Positions 5,492 to 6,256 of a stretch of 6,256 nucleotides of DNA are shown piece by piece. Source of the DNA: Thermoleophilia bacterium (GTDB lineage Bacteria > Actinomycetota > Thermoleophilia > Gaiellales > SKUG01); NCBI GenBank assembly GCA_025964455.1, contig JAOPYU010000292.1:1-6256 (forward strand), given 5' to 3'. A program made the translations under genes and the position numbers. Under the pieces are notes generated by a model, which was not told the DNA's origin, searched no databases, and saw only the letters and a list, made by a program, of their open reading frames with translations. Positions within the stretch are counted from its first letter, which is position 1; each line of letters opens with the position of its first letter.

Positions 5492-5544
5492 GCTGAAGCG
5501 GCCGTTCGAGTTCCGCGTTGCGGAATCGAACGCAGAGCTTCAGC
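5492..5544. terminator. Two-part hairpin between convergent genes
   Basis: Outer arms GCTGAAGC (5492-5499) and GCTTCAGC (5537-5544) pair over 8 bp. The inner stem GTTCGA...TTCCGC (5504-5516, one bulged G) pairs with GCGGAATCGAAC (5520-5531). The element sits three bases after the small-peptide stop and 12 bases before the stop of the minus-strand SRPBCC gene. It is best read as a bidirectional terminator, though neither side has a clear T-tract. Confidence 0.65.
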
Positions 5545-5556
5545 AGGGGTCGTCGG

Positions 5557-6012
5557 TCAGCTGTCCTCGTCGAGGTCGTTGTCGAAGCGGACGACGAGCG
5601 AGTCGAGGATGTCCTCCCACCCGTCCTCGACGGTACGCCACGTGGCGTTCTGGGAGCTGAATCCGTCATGCACCAGGGTGAGGCGCGTACCCTCGTCCTC
5701 CGGCTCGAGGGTCCAGGTCACCTGTGAGGGTGCATCACCGGAGGCCTTCGCCGGCGAGCCGTCCGCGAACGCGAAGGTGTGCACGAGCCGGTGTGGCGCG
5801 TCGATGTCGACGATGACGCCGTCGACCACCACCTCGCCGTCCTCGTCGAGGTAGCGGACCGGCTCACCCGGCATCCACGACGAATCCACGATGCTGTCGA
5901 AGTGGAATTGCAGCGCTTCGTCAGGATCCGTGATCGCGCGCCACACATCCTCGACGTCCGCCTGGATGGTGCGGTCGTACGCGTGTCGCGCATTGGTCGC
6001 CGTGTCGGCCAT
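5557..6012 (-). CDS. SRPBCC / AHSA1-family protein
   Basis: 151-residue cytosolic protein of the START-like SRPBCC superfamily, Aha1/CalC-like group. Visible features are the N-terminal strand and helix HAYDRTIQADVEDVWRAITD (about 9-28), a central beta-sheet (VRYLDEDGEVVVDGVI), the strand VTWTLEPEDEGTRLTLVHDGF (about 100-120) and the closing helix GWEDILDSLVVRFDNDL. This fold makes a hydrophobic ligand-binding cavity; bound ligands vary and none can be predicted here. The protein is strongly acidic. Start ATG 6010-6012 follows AAGGAGG (rc at 6021-6027) by eight bases; a longer frame to 6108 adds 32 residues without family character. Such genes often pair with an ArsR regulator in actinobacteria, but none is visible here. 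Family call is good; function unknown. Confidence 0.88.
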   Translation of the reverse strand: MADTATNARHAYDRTIQADVEDVWRAITDPDEALQFHFDSIVDSSWMPGEPVRYLDEDGEVVVDGVIVDIDAPHRLVHTFAFADGSPAKASGDAPSQVTWTLEPEDEGTRLTLVHDGFSSQNATWRTVEDGWEDILDSLVVRFDNDLDEDS

Positions 6013-6079
6013 GGGGCACTCCTCCTTGCTCCGCTCGTGCCCCACGCCGCCCTGCGTCCAAACGTCGGTGCCTGCTCGG

Positions 6080-6098
6080 GCGGCCAGCGGATGGCCGC
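6080..6098. repeat. Small hairpin upstream of the SRPBCC gene
   Basis: Arms GCGGCCA and TGGCCGC (7 bp) flank GCGGA, 68 bases upstream of the SRPBCC start. It may be an operator or leader hairpin. A second weak palindrome, TGCAC and GTGCA, is at 6115-6129. No convincing -10/-35 pair is seen, so the promoter remains unlocated. Confidence 0.3.
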
Positions 6099-6183
6099 AG
6101 TGAGGCATCGTCCCTGCACATGAGGTGCAACACCGGGCAGCTCGCCGCGCGACAAGCAGGTGAGCGAGGACACGACGGGACCC

Positions 6184-6256
6184 ATGACGAATCTCCTACC
6201 GACGAGCGTGCTGGCACCGGCGACGGGCGCGCCGGCGACCATCGCGGCCCCTGCCG
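6184..6256 (+). CDS. Possible 5' end of a further gene (partial)
   Basis: ATG 6184 opens a frame that runs to the window edge. It encodes 24 residues beginning MTNLLPTSVLAPATGAPATI, rich in Ala, Pro and Thr. Third codon positions are mostly G or C, in keeping with real genes here. The ribosome site is poor (GGGA three bases upstream; GAGGA is too far). It would be divergent from the SRPBCC gene. The segment is too short for any functional call. Confidence 0.35.
   Translation, partial: MTNLLPTSVLAPATGAPATIAAPA

Overview
The window is about 70% GC. Its genes show strong G/C preference at third codon positions and have actinobacterial-type promoters (TACGAT, TACGCT and TAGGCT -10 boxes) with GGAGG ribosome sites. 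This suggests a high-GC actinobacterium; a more exact placement (for example Acidimicrobiia) would be a guess. There are no tRNA, rRNA, insertion-sequence or CRISPR features.

Layout from left to right: the tail of an unidentified + strand gene (to 122); a convergent intergenic region holding a two-copy, 62-bp-period palindromic repeat (155-263); csoR on the minus strand (281-583); a compact shared control region with a 17-bp CsoR-type operator (600-616) between a probable leaderless csoR promoter and a TTGACG-17-TACGAT promoter; copZ (675-905) and copA (902-3112), which overlap by four bases; purD on the minus strand (3120-4466), converging on copA with a 7-base gap; a 297-base divergent region with two strong palindromes; a MarR-family regulator (about 4764-5276) whose start codon appears to be ATC; a GC-rich hairpin; a 30-residue one-helix membrane peptide (5397-5489); a second long hairpin; an SRPBCC/AHSA1-family gene on the minus strand (5557-6012); and possibly the first codons of a further + strand gene (from 6184).

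The coherent functional unit is copper defence. CsoR has the full Cys-His-Cys Cu(I)-sensing triad, the operator fits its family, CopZ carries Cu(I) in the cytosol, and CopA has all P1B-1 Cu(I)-exporter signatures. Excess Cu(I) should release CsoR and induce csoR and copZ-copA together. purD (purine biosynthesis), the MarR regulator, the small membrane peptide and the SRPBCC protein show no clear functional link to this unit.

I see no wholly new multi-gene system. The points most worth a second look are the palindromic repeat with a compensatory base-pair change, the probable ATC start of the MarR gene, the unannotated 30-residue membrane peptide, PurD with substitutions at two normally conserved positions, and the leaderless, operator-centred csoR/copZ control region.
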